Source: Hyphomicrobiaceae bacterium (lineage in GTDB: Bacteria > Pseudomonadota > Alphaproteobacteria > Rhizobiales > Hyphomicrobiaceae). From it: a DNA stretch of 64,000 nucleotides. The number at the start of each line of letters is the position of its first letter. The first letter of the stretch is position 1. The notes under the pieces were generated by a model, which saw nothing but the letters and a program-made list of their open reading frames with translations, did no database searches and was not told the DNA's origin. This document shows, piece by piece, positions 15,749 to 24,491 of the stretch. The stretch spans positions 206,384-270,383 of the forward strand of contig JAURWC010000076.1 of the NCBI GenBank assembly GCA_030655135.1. Direction: 5' to 3'. The translations under genes and the position numbers were made by a program.

Positions 15749-18045
15749 GGTGCCGCGCTCTTGGTGCCGGTGCGGGCTGGCTGCTGGGCCGCGATCATAT
15801 TGACGGTGGCCTGGCGGGCGAAACCAACGAGCCGGTCTTCGATTAGGCGGTTAAGGGTCGGTTCGCTGTCGGTGCGCGTGCCGGCCTTGACGCCGGTGAG
15901 AATGGCCAAGCCCTCATCGATATCGGCGGCCGTGAAGATCTGCAGTTTGCCCTTGCGTGCAGCCTCCACCACGTCGGCGCGAAGCATCAGATCAGCCTCA
16001 TTGGCGCGCGGAATGACGATGCTGAGCGGGCGGGCGGCATCGCGCCCGCCGTTGTTGTCGAACGCACTCTCGATCGCGGCATTGATGCCGGCAAGCGGCA
16101 GAAGCGCACCGGACGGTGAGACCCAGCCCGCCGCTGCGAAGGAGCCGGCGATCGGTGTTTCAGCCAGCGCTGAGAACAACGCGTAGGCCTCTGCCGCGGA
16201 TGTGCGGACGGCGTTGCCTGCTGTCAACGGCGGCTCGTGGACGATGGCGGCTGAAAGCGACAGCTGCGCCGATGGCACAAAGCGGCTGGCGAGCAGGCTC
16301 CACAGCATTGCAGCCGCAGCACCCGGCGCGTCGGCCGATGCGGGTGCTGCGCGCGCGATGTCGGCTGCGGCGCCGTTGCCGGGGCGAACCGTTGCCCAGA
16401 CTTCGACGGGATCAGGTGCGAGGCCGACAGCGAGGACGCGCCCTGCGAGACTGGACGCAGCGGGAGCAAACAGTGGCTGGACGATCGCCACGCGTCGCTC
16501 GGCAAGCGCGGCCTGGATATCGGTTTCCGACACGGTGCTGCGGCTTGCCAGGGCGGCAGCGCGGCTTGCGTCTGCGGCAATGGCGAGCGGCGCCGTCAAG
16601 TCGGCCGACAGGCGGTCGGGCCGGCCGGCGGCGCGGGCGGCTTCGCCGATCAGATGCGCGACGGCAGCGGCGTCGAGCGGGAGAAGGCCGCGATCGTCGG
16701 CGGCGACGGCGATCATTTTCGCCAGGGCGCCTTCGGTGTCCTCGTTGCGGGGTGCGTCGGCCGCGAACGCCTGTTGCGCCGTGAAAACAGAGGCCAATGT
16801 ATAGCCCGTTAATTGGGCGATGGACTTTGGCTCGCCGACAAGGACGACGCTGGACGTGATCGGCAGCGGCTGCGCAGCCGCATTGGGGAGTTCGACCCTG
16901 CGTGATTGGATGGCGGAGAGCAGCATGGTCCAAGCGGCGGGACTGCCGTCGAGATACGCTGCATCGATCAGAACAGCGCCTTTGCCCGCGCGCAGCAGGG
17001 CTTCTGCGATGGCTGCGGCATTAATCGGCAGCTGGATTTCCACGAGCGTTTTGCCGGCGCCTTCGATGACGCGGCCGCCGTAGTCCGGCAGCGTGACTGC
17101 AGCACCGTCACGGCACGCGCGGCGCACGATGTCGTCCTGGGCGAACGACAGGTGGGCCATGACTTCGGAGGCGCCGGAGAATTCCTTGGCCAGCCCTTCG
17201 AAACCGGACGTTACTGCGGGGCGGACGTAGTCCGCGATCAATTCGGCGAGTTCACCAACCTGGCCGCCGGCTTCGCTGGGGACATCGGCCAGCAGGGTCT
17301 GCAGTTCCGCCTCGACGCTTTCCACCTTGCGGCGAACTTCGTCGCGCATCGCCTGCGGCAGACGGGCGAGGACCTCGGGCTTGACGACCTTGCCTTCGTG
17401 CATTGGGGCCACGGCAAAGCCCATCGGCGTTGTCAGCACCGCGACGTTCTGCGCGTGGGCCATGGCGCGGAGACGGCCGAACGCATCGTCGCGGACAGCG
17501 GCAAAGCCCGACTCGATCGCGGTGCGGCGGAGCGTGAGGTCTTCGCCCTGCAAAAGGTACGGTAGCGTATTGCGCAGTTGCGCGACGACGGCGGTGATGC
17601 CGGCAGCGAGGCGTTTGCCCTGGCCCGCGGGAACGGGGATGGCAGTCCATTCGCCGAGGCGGCCCTCGGCGGGCACATAGAGCCAATCAGGCGCTGCCGC
17701 GTCGATGGCCTGGGGAAGGGACGCGAGATGGCTGGCAACGGCGCGCACCCCACCAGTGCCGGCTGGCGTGGTGATGAGCACGTGCGCGTTCGACTTGGCG
17801 GCGGATGCGGGAAAGGCGGAACGCAATGCTTCCCATACGCTCCGGGCGTCGAACGGCTCTGCGCTGGAGCGGGCGACGTCAGCCGTCGTCTTGAATCCCA
17901 GCTTCGCTGCATTCGTCAAGCGGCGCAGTTTGTCTGCATCCAACGGCAGATGGGATGATGGCTTTTCAACTGCAACGGGCGCAGCCGCGACGGCTGCGAC
18001 GGCCGGCGATGCCTCATCGGACTTCTTTGCGCGCTTGAAGAACAT
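15745..18045 (-). CDS. Lon-type (LonB/YcbZ-like) AAA protein with degenerate catalytic residues
   Basis: The 766 residues follow the layout of proteobacterial LonB-like proteins: P-loop region (about 87-102), the substrate-domain signature (LTTPMGFAVAP about 205-214, then VLARLPQAMRDEV), a Walker-B-like GAVLIDAAYLD, an AAA lid, and a C-terminal Lon protease-like domain (EAYALFSAL, GWVSPSGALLPLAGIN, PRANEADLMLRADVVEA, DEGLAILTGV). Key residues appear lost: the P-loop reads TTPAGTGGVRA without the Lys or Arg of GxxGxGK, the lysine of the Ser/Lys dyad aligns with Ala657 (AGINAAIE against GGVNEKIE), and the GDSAS-type serine motif is replaced around NAVRTSAAE. The N-terminal 30 residues are Ala-rich and low-complexity. 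I infer a non-proteolytic chaperone or scaffold. Confidence 0.8.
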   Translation of the reverse strand: MFFKRAKKSDEASPAVAAVAAAPVAVEKPSSHLPLDADKLRRLTNAAKLGFKTTADVARSSAEPFDARSVWEALRSAFPASAAKSNAHVLITTPAGTGGVRAVASHLASLPQAIDAAAPDWLYVPAEGRLGEWTAIPVPAGQGKRLAAGITAVVAQLRNTLPYLLQGEDLTLRRTAIESGFAAVRDDAFGRLRAMAHAQNVAVLTTPMGFAVAPMHEGKVVKPEVLARLPQAMRDEVRRKVESVEAELQTLLADVPSEAGGQVGELAELIADYVRPAVTSGFEGLAKEFSGASEVMAHLSFAQDDIVRRACRDGAAVTLPDYGGRVIEGAGKTLVEIQLPINAAAIAEALLRAGKGAVLIDAAYLDGSPAAWTMLLSAIQSRRVELPNAAAQPLPITSSVVLVGEPKSIAQLTGYTLASVFTAQQAFAADAPRNEDTEGALAKMIAVAADDRGLLPLDAAAVAHLIGEAARAAGRPDRLSADLTAPLAIAADASRAAALASRSTVSETDIQAALAERRVAIVQPLFAPAASSLAGRVLAVGLAPDPVEVWATVRPGNGAAADIARAAPASADAPGAAAAMLWSLLASRFVPSAQLSLSAAIVHEPPLTAGNAVRTSAAEAYALFSALAETPIAGSFAAAGWVSPSGALLPLAGINAAIESAFDNNGGRDAARPLSIVIPRANEADLMLRADVVEAARKGKLQIFTAADIDEGLAILTGVKAGTRTDSEPTLNRLIEDRLVGFARQATVNMIAAQQPARTGTKSAAP

Positions 18046-18181
18046 CGGCGACCTTTAGTGTTGCGTGCAGTCGGGCGAACGAGATGTGCAACCCGAAAAC
18101 GCGGCAGCAGTGCGGCACGGCAGCGTCCGCTGACCGGCCCCCATTGACCTTATCGAGCTTTCGCGCTGGTTTTACGCGGAC

Positions 18182-18697
18182 ATGACAGATGAAATCGATC
18201 CACAGCCCGATTTCTCGGGCGAGGTACCGGCAAGCGTCAAGCCCGATCTGCGGCAGTCGGCTAATGCGCTCGATATTTGCCGCGGCGTACACCGGCTGTT
18301 GATCGGCCACGGCTACTCCTGCGTGTCGGAATTGCAGCTGGCGAACGGAAGGCGAGCCGATGTCGCAGCACTGAGCCCGCGCGGTGATCTCGTGATCGTG
18401 GAAATCAAATCCTCGATCGAAGATTTCCGTTCGGATCACAAGTGGCCGGACTATCTGGACTTCTGCGACCAGCTCTATTTCGCGGTGAAGCCCGGATTTC
18501 CGGTGGATGTCCTGCCCGACGAGGCTGGGTTGATCCTAGCTGACCGCTTCGGCGGGGAGATGGTTCGCGATGCGCCGGAGACGAAGCTATCAGGCGCCCG
18601 GCGCAAAGCGATGACGCTACGGTTCGCACGCGCGGCAGCGCTGCGGCTAAGCGTGGCCTTGGACCCCGGTCTCGCTACATTATTCACCGAGCCCTGA
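18182..18697 (+). CDS. mmcB: MmcB-family DNA repair protein
   Basis: The 171 residues match the MmcB/DUF1052 family, shown in Caulobacter to help repair mitomycin C damage. A PD-(D/E)xK nuclease-like core is visible: RADVAALS with its Asp, and VIVEIKSSIEDF with the ExK pair, then WPDYLDFCDQLYFAV. Length is family-typical. It is divergent from the Lon-like gene (136 bases between starts). I looked for a GTTC/GAAC SOS box in the gap and found only an imperfect GAAC half. Confidence 0.85.
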   Translation: MTDEIDPQPDFSGEVPASVKPDLRQSANALDICRGVHRLLIGHGYSCVSELQLANGRRADVAALSPRGDLVIVEIKSSIEDFRSDHKWPDYLDFCDQLYFAVKPGFPVDVLPDEAGLILADRFGGEMVRDAPETKLSGARRKAMTLRFARAAALRLSVALDPGLATLFTEP

Positions 18698-18794
18698 TCT
18701 CCGGCCGCGGTGGAACGACTTCTAGCTCGCATGCGTTAAGTTGCTGAGGCCCGCGAAATACTATTCGAATTGGAATGGGCTTAGGAGGATGCGA

Positions 18795-18965
18795 ATGGAC
18801 AATCGGATGATAATACTGGCTGTTTTGGCTTTAGTGCTTGTGCTGGCCTACGTCATGCTGACGCCTACGACGACAGTGACCACAACAGCGCCTGCGCCCG
18901 CACCCATCACGGAGCCTGCGCCGGCTCCGGCACCCTCGCCGCCGCCACCGGCGACCAACCCATAA
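18795..18965 (+). CDS. Small single-pass membrane protein with Pro/Ala/Thr tail
   Basis: This 56-residue product has one hydrophobic helix (MIILAVLALVLVLAYVML) followed by a low-complexity tail of Thr, Val, Pro and Ala. ATG 18795 has a GGAGG site at ideal spacing and a terminator follows the stop, both supporting a real gene. Function unknown; it could anchor in the inner membrane with the tail in the periplasm. Confidence 0.65.
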   Translation: MDNRMIILAVLALVLVLAYVMLTPTTTVTTTAPAPAPITEPAPAPAPSPPPPATNP

Positions 18966-18994
18966 TTCGGGTTCTCAATCAGCTCGAGATCCAG

Positions 18995-19024
18995 CGCGCG
19001 CCGATTTATTTCGGCGCGCGTTTT
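18995..19024 (+). terminator. Terminator whose loop contains the actR stop codon
   Basis: A 10-bp stem (CGCGCGCCGA/TCGGCGCGCG), 6-base loop and TTTT serve the plus-strand small gene. The minus-strand actR stop codon (19006-19008) lies in the loop, so the last codons of actR form one arm. Confidence 0.75.
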
Positions 19025-19569
19025 GCCAGGATGCGCTGCAGCGTTCGGCGATGCATGTTTAGGCGCCGCGCGGTTTCCGACACGTTGCGATTGCACAGCT
19101 CATAGACGCGCTGAATGTGTTCCCAGCGCACGCGATCGGCCGACATAGGATTTTCGGGCGGCGGCGCCTTCGTATTGACGGGCGCAAGCAGAGCGTCGGT
19201 TACTTCGTCCGCATCGGCCGGCTTTGCGAGATAGTCGACCGCGCCGAGCTTAACGGCGGAGACCGCCGTTGCGATGTTGCCATAACCGGTGAGCACGATA
19301 ATGCGCGCCTCAGGGCGTACCTTCGTGAGCTCCGCGATGACATCAAGGCCGTTGCCGTCTTCCAATCGCATGTCGACAATGGCGAAAGCGGGAGCCTTAG
19401 CGCGAATGAGATCGACGCCCTCGGAGATCGAGTGAGCGCTGCGCACCTCAAAGCCGCGCATTTCCATGGCGCGAGCCAAGCGCTGGAGAAACGCCTTATC
19501 GTCATCGACAATGATGAGCGAGCGGTCTTCCGGCAGCTCGTCCGGCTTAAAGGACAGGTCTTCGTTCAC
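19006..19569 (-). CDS. actR: Redox response regulator ActR (RegA/PrrA family)
   Basis: Response regulator of the global RegB/RegA-type redox system. The 187 residues contain a receiver domain (acidic VDDD, phospho-acceptor D66 in AIVDMRLEDG, LTGYGN, and Lys in LAKPADADE), a short proline linker (APPPENP) and a Fis-type helix-turn-helix (NVSETARRLNMHRRTLQRIL), which is highly conserved in this family. It lies 81 bases downstream of actS and shares its strand. Confidence 0.95.
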   Translation of the reverse strand: MNEDLSFKPDELPEDRSLIIVDDDKAFLQRLARAMEMRGFEVRSAHSISEGVDLIRAKAPAFAIVDMRLEDGNGLDVIAELTKVRPEARIIVLTGYGNIATAVSAVKLGAVDYLAKPADADEVTDALLAPVNTKAPPPENPMSADRVRWEHIQRVYELCNRNVSETARRLNMHRRTLQRILAKRAPK

Positions 19570-19650
19570 GTTTTCGCCTCCCGACGGCGCAAGTATATCT
19601 TTGCAGAGCCTTTCGCCAAGCCCTTGCGGGTTTAATTATCAGTTACCTGG

Positions 19651-21060
19651 TTACCTTTCATCAGCCACAAATACTTGTAGCTGCTCCCGAACTTCTTTCT
19701 GGGCAGCGGCTGAGGGCGTTGCGGTGCGGGCTTCGAACATGTCCCGGGGCCAGGTCACGCGCACGACGGCGCCATGTTGGGGGGGCGAGCGGTTCTCAAG
19801 TTCCACCCGGGCGCCGGAGCGCTCCAGCAGGGTTTTGGCGATGAAAAAGCCTAGGCCCAGGCCGGAGGCCTTGCCGTATTTCTTGCGCGAATGGGCCGGC
19901 CGGCTGGTGACATAGGGTTCACCCAGGTTGTCGATGATCTCGGCTTTGAAGCCGGCGCCATTGTCGGAAATGGTTAGCACGACAGTCGCGGCATCCCACT
20001 CGGCCATCAGGTCGACACGGGTGTCGGCGAAATCGATCGCGTTCTCGATGAAGTTGCCCAGGCCGTAAATGACGCCGGGAAGGCGCACGCCGATCGGCTC
20101 ACGCGCGGCGGCATCCTCAGCGGTTTTCTCGGCGCGGGCGACCGTGATGATCGGCACGCGCGCGCCTTGATAGGGGGCGGAGGCCTCCTCCAGCAATTCG
20201 CGGACTGCCAAGCTGGAATGCAGCGGATCCTGTTCGGCAGGCTGGCGGGTCAACTTCTGCAGGATCTCGCGGCAGCGAATGGCCTGCGTGCGCAGCAGCT
20301 CGATGTCTTCCAGCATCAGCGGATTGTCGGCGGGAACTTGTCGCGCGAGTTCAGACGTGACGAGCGTGATCGTTGAGAGCGGGGTGCCCAGTTCGTGTGC
20401 GGCCGCGGCGGCGAGGCCATCGAGCGCGTGCAGCTTCTGCTCGCGGGCCAGGACGATTTCGGTCGCCGCAAGCGCGGCCGACATCTGCCGGCTTTCCTTG
20501 GCCAGTCGCCAGGCGTAGAGCGCGATGAAGAGCATCGAGATGACGACGGCAGCGAGCATGCCCAGCCGGTAGTGCAGAGGTTGTTCCAACGTCTGGCCGG
20601 CAAACCAGGGCAGCGGCCAGGGGTCGACAGTGATGAGGCACGTGGCGAGAGCTGCCACGATGCCAAGCATCAGCGTATTGCGTGACGGCAATGTTGCGGC
20701 CGACACCGTGACCGGGGCCACGATCAACATGGTGAACGGGTTCTCGATGCCGCCGGTAAGATAGAGCAGGGCGGCGAGCTGCAGGATGTCGTAAGCCAGC
20801 AGAATCGAGGCGACGCGCACCGAAAGGCGATAGCGGGCAGGATAGCGGATCGACAAATAGACGTTGAGCCACGCGGAAGCCGCGATCAACGCCAGGCAAG
20901 GCCCGATTGGCAGCGAGAAGCCCATCCCGAGCGAAACCGCTCCGATGGCAATCACCTGTCCGACGACGGCGAGCCAACGCAGGCGCACGATCGTATTCAG
21001 GCGCAAGGTGCTATGGCCGTGGCCGGCCGAGCGGAATTCTTCAAAGGAAGCCAGTTTCAT
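19651..21060 (-). CDS. actS: Redox sensor histidine kinase ActS (RegB/PrrB family)
   Basis: Membrane sensor kinase that phosphorylates ActR under low-oxygen or reduced-quinone conditions. The 469 residues have about six N-terminal membrane helices with the quinone-sensing heptapeptide GGIENPF (103-109), the phospho-acceptor H222 in AAAHELGTPLSTI, the redox-active cysteine C263 in AIRCREILQ, and G boxes (SDNGAGF, SGLGLGFFIA). All key signalling residues are therefore present. It is divergent from senC, the typical regB-senC-regA neighbourhood. Confidence 0.95.
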   Translation of the reverse strand: MKLASFEEFRSAGHGHSTLRLNTIVRLRWLAVVGQVIAIGAVSLGMGFSLPIGPCLALIAASAWLNVYLSIRYPARYRLSVRVASILLAYDILQLAALLYLTGGIENPFTMLIVAPVTVSAATLPSRNTLMLGIVAALATCLITVDPWPLPWFAGQTLEQPLHYRLGMLAAVVISMLFIALYAWRLAKESRQMSAALAATEIVLAREQKLHALDGLAAAAAHELGTPLSTITLVTSELARQVPADNPLMLEDIELLRTQAIRCREILQKLTRQPAEQDPLHSSLAVRELLEEASAPYQGARVPIITVARAEKTAEDAAAREPIGVRLPGVIYGLGNFIENAIDFADTRVDLMAEWDAATVVLTISDNGAGFKAEIIDNLGEPYVTSRPAHSRKKYGKASGLGLGFFIAKTLLERSGARVELENRSPPQHGAVVRVTWPRDMFEARTATPSAAAQKEVREQLQVFVADER

Positions 21061-21085
21061 CGCAGAGCCAGGTTTGGGGCCGCGA

Positions 21086-21146
21086 ACGGCCTGTAGGTTT
21101 AGGGCCAGGGACGGCCCTGTAGGTTTTAGGCCAGGGGCGGCCCTGT
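21086..21146. repeat. Tandem direct repeat in the actS-senC intergenic region
   Basis: Two imperfect units of 25-26 bp (21086-21110 and 21111-21136) and a partial third (21137-21146), each with an ACGGCCTGTAGG-like core and a GGCCAGGG motif. The array lies just upstream of the actS start in the divergent promoter region, so it could be a binding array, for example for ActR itself, or a replication-slippage product. Confidence 0.75.
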
Positions 21147-21244
21147 GCGTATAAGCCCCTATCTAGCACGCTTGCCAGACGGCGTCCGCCGTCCCAAAAA
21201 GCGGCGGCTTACGCTTTCTTTCCATATGGCAAACGGGTGCGCAC

Positions 21245-21835
21245 ATGCGTTCTAGGGCAATCGCGATCGTTCTTCTCGGGCTCGCGCTCGGCGGGTTGTC
21301 GGCGTGGGTGATCGTGAGCCAGTCGCCGCCGAATGGAACGCTGGCAACGGGCAAGGCGCTCGTGGGCGGGCCATTCTCGTTGGTCGATGCCAGCGGCAAG
21401 CGGGTGACTGAGAAGGATTTCGCCGGCCGCAAAATGCTGGTGTTCTTCGGCTTCACGTCTTGCCCTGACGTTTGCCCTGGCGGTCTGCAGGTGATCGCGG
21501 CCGCCCTGCAGAAGCTCGGCGCCAAGGCCGATAAGATTGCACCTGTGTTCATCACGCTCGATGCGGAGCGGGATCCGGCAGCGAAGGTTGGAGAGTATGC
21601 CAAGAGCTTCAGCCCGAAACTGATCGGCCTGTCCGGCACGGCAGAGGAGGTCAATGCGGCGGCCAAGGCCTATCGCGTGTACTTCAAAAAAGTGCCCGGC
21701 ACCGATCCCGCCAACTACAACATCGACCACTCTTCGATCATCTACCTGATGGACGAGAGTGGGCAGTACATTACGCATTACCCCTATCCCATCACCGTCG
21801 ACGAGCTCGCGGCCAAGCTTGAGCAAGCGTTGTAA
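21245..21835 (+). CDS. senC: SCO1/SenC copper chaperone
   Basis: Membrane-anchored thioredoxin-fold copper protein for assembly of the CuA site of cytochrome c oxidase and linked to ActS signalling. The 196-residue product has an N-terminal membrane anchor (AIAIVLLGLALGGLSAWVIV), the copper-binding CxxxC (SCPDVCPGG) and the distal ligand His in NIDHSS. It is divergent from actS with 184 bases between. It may be co-transcribed with phaZ only weakly, since a hairpin lies between. Confidence 0.93.
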   Translation: MRSRAIAIVLLGLALGGLSAWVIVSQSPPNGTLATGKALVGGPFSLVDASGKRVTEKDFAGRKMLVFFGFTSCPDVCPGGLQVIAAALQKLGAKADKIAPVFITLDAERDPAAKVGEYAKSFSPKLIGLSGTAEEVNAAAKAYRVYFKKVPGTDPANYNIDHSSIIYLMDESGQYITHYPYPITVDELAAKLEQAL

Positions 21836-21911
21836 CCGCATGGCATCTTTGAATGTCGGCGCGAATCAGCGACGCTTCGTTGCCGTATACGGAGAGCGTA
21901 GCCCCCCGGAA

Positions 21912-21944
21912 CTCGCGCAGAATGACGGCGTTATGCTGCGCGAG
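21912..21944 (+). terminator. Hairpin between senC and phaZ
   Basis: A 9-bp perfect stem (CTCGCGCAG/CTGCGCGAG) with a 15-base loop and no T-run. It could attenuate or stabilise the transcript end of senC; evidence for termination is weak. Confidence 0.3.
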
Positions 21945-21993
21945 AGGATTTCGAGTGCACTGAGCGTTCGAGAGTTCCGCTGAGGGATACATC

Positions 21994-23349
21994 GTGCTCT
22001 ATCATTGGTTTGAAATGGGCCACGCCGCCATGCTGCCGGCCCGGACTGCAGTGGGCCATGCCCGCTCGATGTTGGACAATCCGTTCAATCCCTTCATGCA
22101 CACGCCGATGGGGCGGCATGCCTCCGCCGCGCTGGAGCTATTTGAGCGCAGCACGCGACGCTACGGCAAGCCGGAGTTTGGTTTGCGGACGACGAGCGTC
22201 GACGGCCAATCGGTTGCAGTACGCGAAGACGTCGTCTGGCAAGCTCCGTTCTGCGATCTCATTCATTTCAAGCGCGACCTCCCGGAAGACCGCTCCGCGC
22301 GTGATCCGCGCGTGCTGATCGTTGCGCCGATGTCGGGCCATTTCGCCACCCTGCTGCGCGGCACGGTACAAGCGTTTCTGCCCGACCATGAGGTTTACAT
22401 CACCGACTGGCGCGACGCGCGCATGGTGCCGTACGCAACGGGCCGCTTCGATCTAGACGACTACATTGACTACGTGCGGCGCATGCTCGAGGTGTTTGGC
22501 GGCGACGTTCACGTGTTTGCAGTATGCCAGCCGGCGGTGCCGGTGCTTGCCGCCGTAGCGCGCATGGAAGCTGAAGGCGACGCCAACGTCCCGCGCAGCG
22601 TGATCCTGGCAGGCGGCCCCGTTGACACGCGTCAGAACCCGACGCAGGTGAACCGCCTTGCCGAAGAACGTGGCACCGCCTGGTTCGCACGCAACGTGGT
22701 GACAAACGTGCCTTGGACGCAGCCGGGCTCGGGTCGCGCGGTGTATCCAGGCTTTCTGCAGCTCACCGGCTTCATGTCGATGAACCTCGACAGGCATACG
22801 GACGCGCACAAGGCGCTGTTCGCCAGCCTCGTGAAGGGCGATGGCGATGGCGCTGAGAAGCATCGCACCTTCTACGACGAGTACCTGGCCGTGATGGACC
22901 TGACGGCCGAGTTCTATTTGCAGACCATCGATACAGTCTTCGTTAAGCATCATCTGCCAAAGGGTGAGATGACGCATCGCGGGCAGCCGGTGGAGCTGTC
23001 CGCCATCAAGCGCGTGGCGCTGATGACGATCGAAGGCGAGAAGGACGACATTACAGGGCGCGGCCAATGCAGCGCGGCGATCGGCCTGGCATCCGGCCTT
23101 GATGCGTCAAAGACGTTCCACTATGAGGCACAAGGCGTCGGCCACTACGGCATATTCAACGGGTCGCGCTTTAACGCGCACGTGCTGCCCCGCATCGCCC
23201 AGTTCATTCGCGTGCACGACATCAAGCGCACGATCTTCATCCCAACCTCATCAATCGTTGTGGACACCGAAGCCGCCTCGCGAGACGAGGGGCCATCGTC
23301 GGCGGCTTTCACGTTCGCCTCCACTCGCGAGACACGGGCGGCAGATTGA
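21994..23349 (+). CDS. phaZ: Intracellular polyhydroxybutyrate depolymerase
   Basis: Degrades intracellular PHB granules. The 451 residues match the intracellular PhaZ family: N-terminal MLYHWFEMGHAAMLP segment with the DNPFNPF motif, and an alpha/beta-hydrolase core where the nucleophile is C178 in FAVCQPAVPVL, replacing the lipase-box serine as in Ralstonia PhaZ1. The C-terminal catalytic His is in GVGHYGIFNGSRF. The GTG start at 21994 aligns with family N-termini. The last 40 residues (Ser/Ala/Arg-rich) exceed the family length. The product implies that the organism stores PHB. Confidence 0.92.
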   Translation: MLYHWFEMGHAAMLPARTAVGHARSMLDNPFNPFMHTPMGRHASAALELFERSTRRYGKPEFGLRTTSVDGQSVAVREDVVWQAPFCDLIHFKRDLPEDRSARDPRVLIVAPMSGHFATLLRGTVQAFLPDHEVYITDWRDARMVPYATGRFDLDDYIDYVRRMLEVFGGDVHVFAVCQPAVPVLAAVARMEAEGDANVPRSVILAGGPVDTRQNPTQVNRLAEERGTAWFARNVVTNVPWTQPGSGRAVYPGFLQLTGFMSMNLDRHTDAHKALFASLVKGDGDGAEKHRTFYDEYLAVMDLTAEFYLQTIDTVFVKHHLPKGEMTHRGQPVELSAIKRVALMTIEGEKDDITGRGQCSAAIGLASGLDASKTFHYEAQGVGHYGIFNGSRFNAHVLPRIAQFIRVHDIKRTIFIPTSSIVVDTEAASRDEGPSSAAFTFASTRETRAAD

Positions 23350-23643
23350 CGTTTCTGCCTGTGCGGCAACGCTTGCGGCACATCGGCTGTGTGTAAACGT
23401 GCGGAAAACCTCAGTCGTCTGCGGCTCTTTGCGTCTTGGGGCCACCGCGCCACACATTCACCGCTCTCGCGCGTGATGAAAAAATGTATCTGGCGTGCTC
23501 TGGCAAAGTTGCTAGAAGTTGGATCGTGCTCAAAACATCATGGCTTCGCAACTCGCGCTCGGCGTCGCGAGAACTATGCCCCTGTCGGTTTGAGCGGTCT
23601 CGTCGTTGCATCGCGTGCGCATCACGCGGAACTGAGGAACTCC

Positions 23644-24402
23644 ATGCCGCGCAAGCTAACGACCGCAGCGAAGGCCATCGACGATCACTCCATTCACGAG
23701 CTCAATGCTCCTATCGAAGTTCGCCGTCATCCTGGTGCGCGGCGTTTGACTTTGCGCGTCAGCCGCACGCGGCGCGCCGTTATCGTTACACTGCCGGTGC
23801 AGTGCGACCTGGACGAGGCTGGCACCTTTCTTCATCGCAACATGGCTTGGGTGCGTGAGCGGTTAGACAGCCTGCCCGTGCCGGTGCCCTTTCACGATGG
23901 CGCGTTCATGCCGCTGCGTGGCGAGACGCATCGCATCGTGTTTCCAGGCCGCGCACGCCGTGGGCGTGGCGTGGTGGAACGCACTGCTATGGCGCCGTTC
24001 GCGCAGCTCAGCGTTTCCGGCGATGCCGACCACGCGCCGCGCCGGCTGAGCGATTGGCTGATCAAGGAAGCGCGGCAGGATCTTGAGGATCGTGTCGGCT
24101 GGCACAGCAAGCGCCTCGGCGTAAAGTCCTCGCGCATCACGGTTCGGGACCAGACAAGCCGGTGGGGTTCCTGCTCGACGACGGGGGCATTGTCGTTCTC
24201 CTGGCGTCTGATCCTTGCGCCGCGGCATATTCTGGACTATGTGGCCGCGCACGAAGTGGCGCATCTTGCCGAGATGAACCACGGCCCGAAGTTCTGGGCC
24301 CTTGTCCGCCGCACCATGCCCGACATGGACGAGGCGCGCCGGTGGCTGCAGATCTACGGCATGGACTTGCACCGCTACGGCCCGACGATAGGCAGCCGCT
24401 GA
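23644..24402 (+). CDS. SprT-like/YgjP zinc metallopeptidase-type protein (DUF45)
   Basis: The 252-residue protein carries the HEVAHLxxxxHxxxFW zinc motif (AAHEVAHLAEMNHGPKFW) and the upstream SRWGSCSTTGALSFSWRL segment that define the YgjP/DUF45 family. ATG 23644 has GAGGA at correct spacing; longer in-frame extensions run through non-coding sequence. Family members are soluble putative metallopeptidases of unknown substrate. The 294 bases before it hold nothing I recognise. Confidence 0.88.
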   Translation: MPRKLTTAAKAIDDHSIHELNAPIEVRRHPGARRLTLRVSRTRRAVIVTLPVQCDLDEAGTFLHRNMAWVRERLDSLPVPVPFHDGAFMPLRGETHRIVFPGRARRGRGVVERTAMAPFAQLSVSGDADHAPRRLSDWLIKEARQDLEDRVGWHSKRLGVKSSRITVRDQTSRWGSCSTTGALSFSWRLILAPRHILDYVAAHEVAHLAEMNHGPKFWALVRRTMPDMDEARRWLQIYGMDLHRYGPTIGSR

Positions 24403-24433
24403 TCCTGCCAATGCGCGGGCTACAGTCTTTGGC

Positions 24434-24476
24434 GTGCTTCTTATCGGAAAACCGCTACACACTTTTCCGGAAGCAC
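24434..24476. repeat. Dispersed rhizobial-type palindrome (43 bp), single copy
   Basis: Outer arms GTGCTTC/GAAGCAC and inner arms CGGAAAA/TTTTCCG around CCGCTACACAC. It matches the window-end array, with one loop change. It ends 15 bases before the next start codon, so it lies in the 5' leader of that gene. Confidence 0.85.
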
Positions 24477-24491
24477 TTTCGAGAGTGACCC

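Noticed and set aside
18046..18181. SOS box controlling mmcB
   Set aside because: Only one GAAC half-site with a poor second half is present; the spacing does not fit the alphaproteobacterial LexA consensus.
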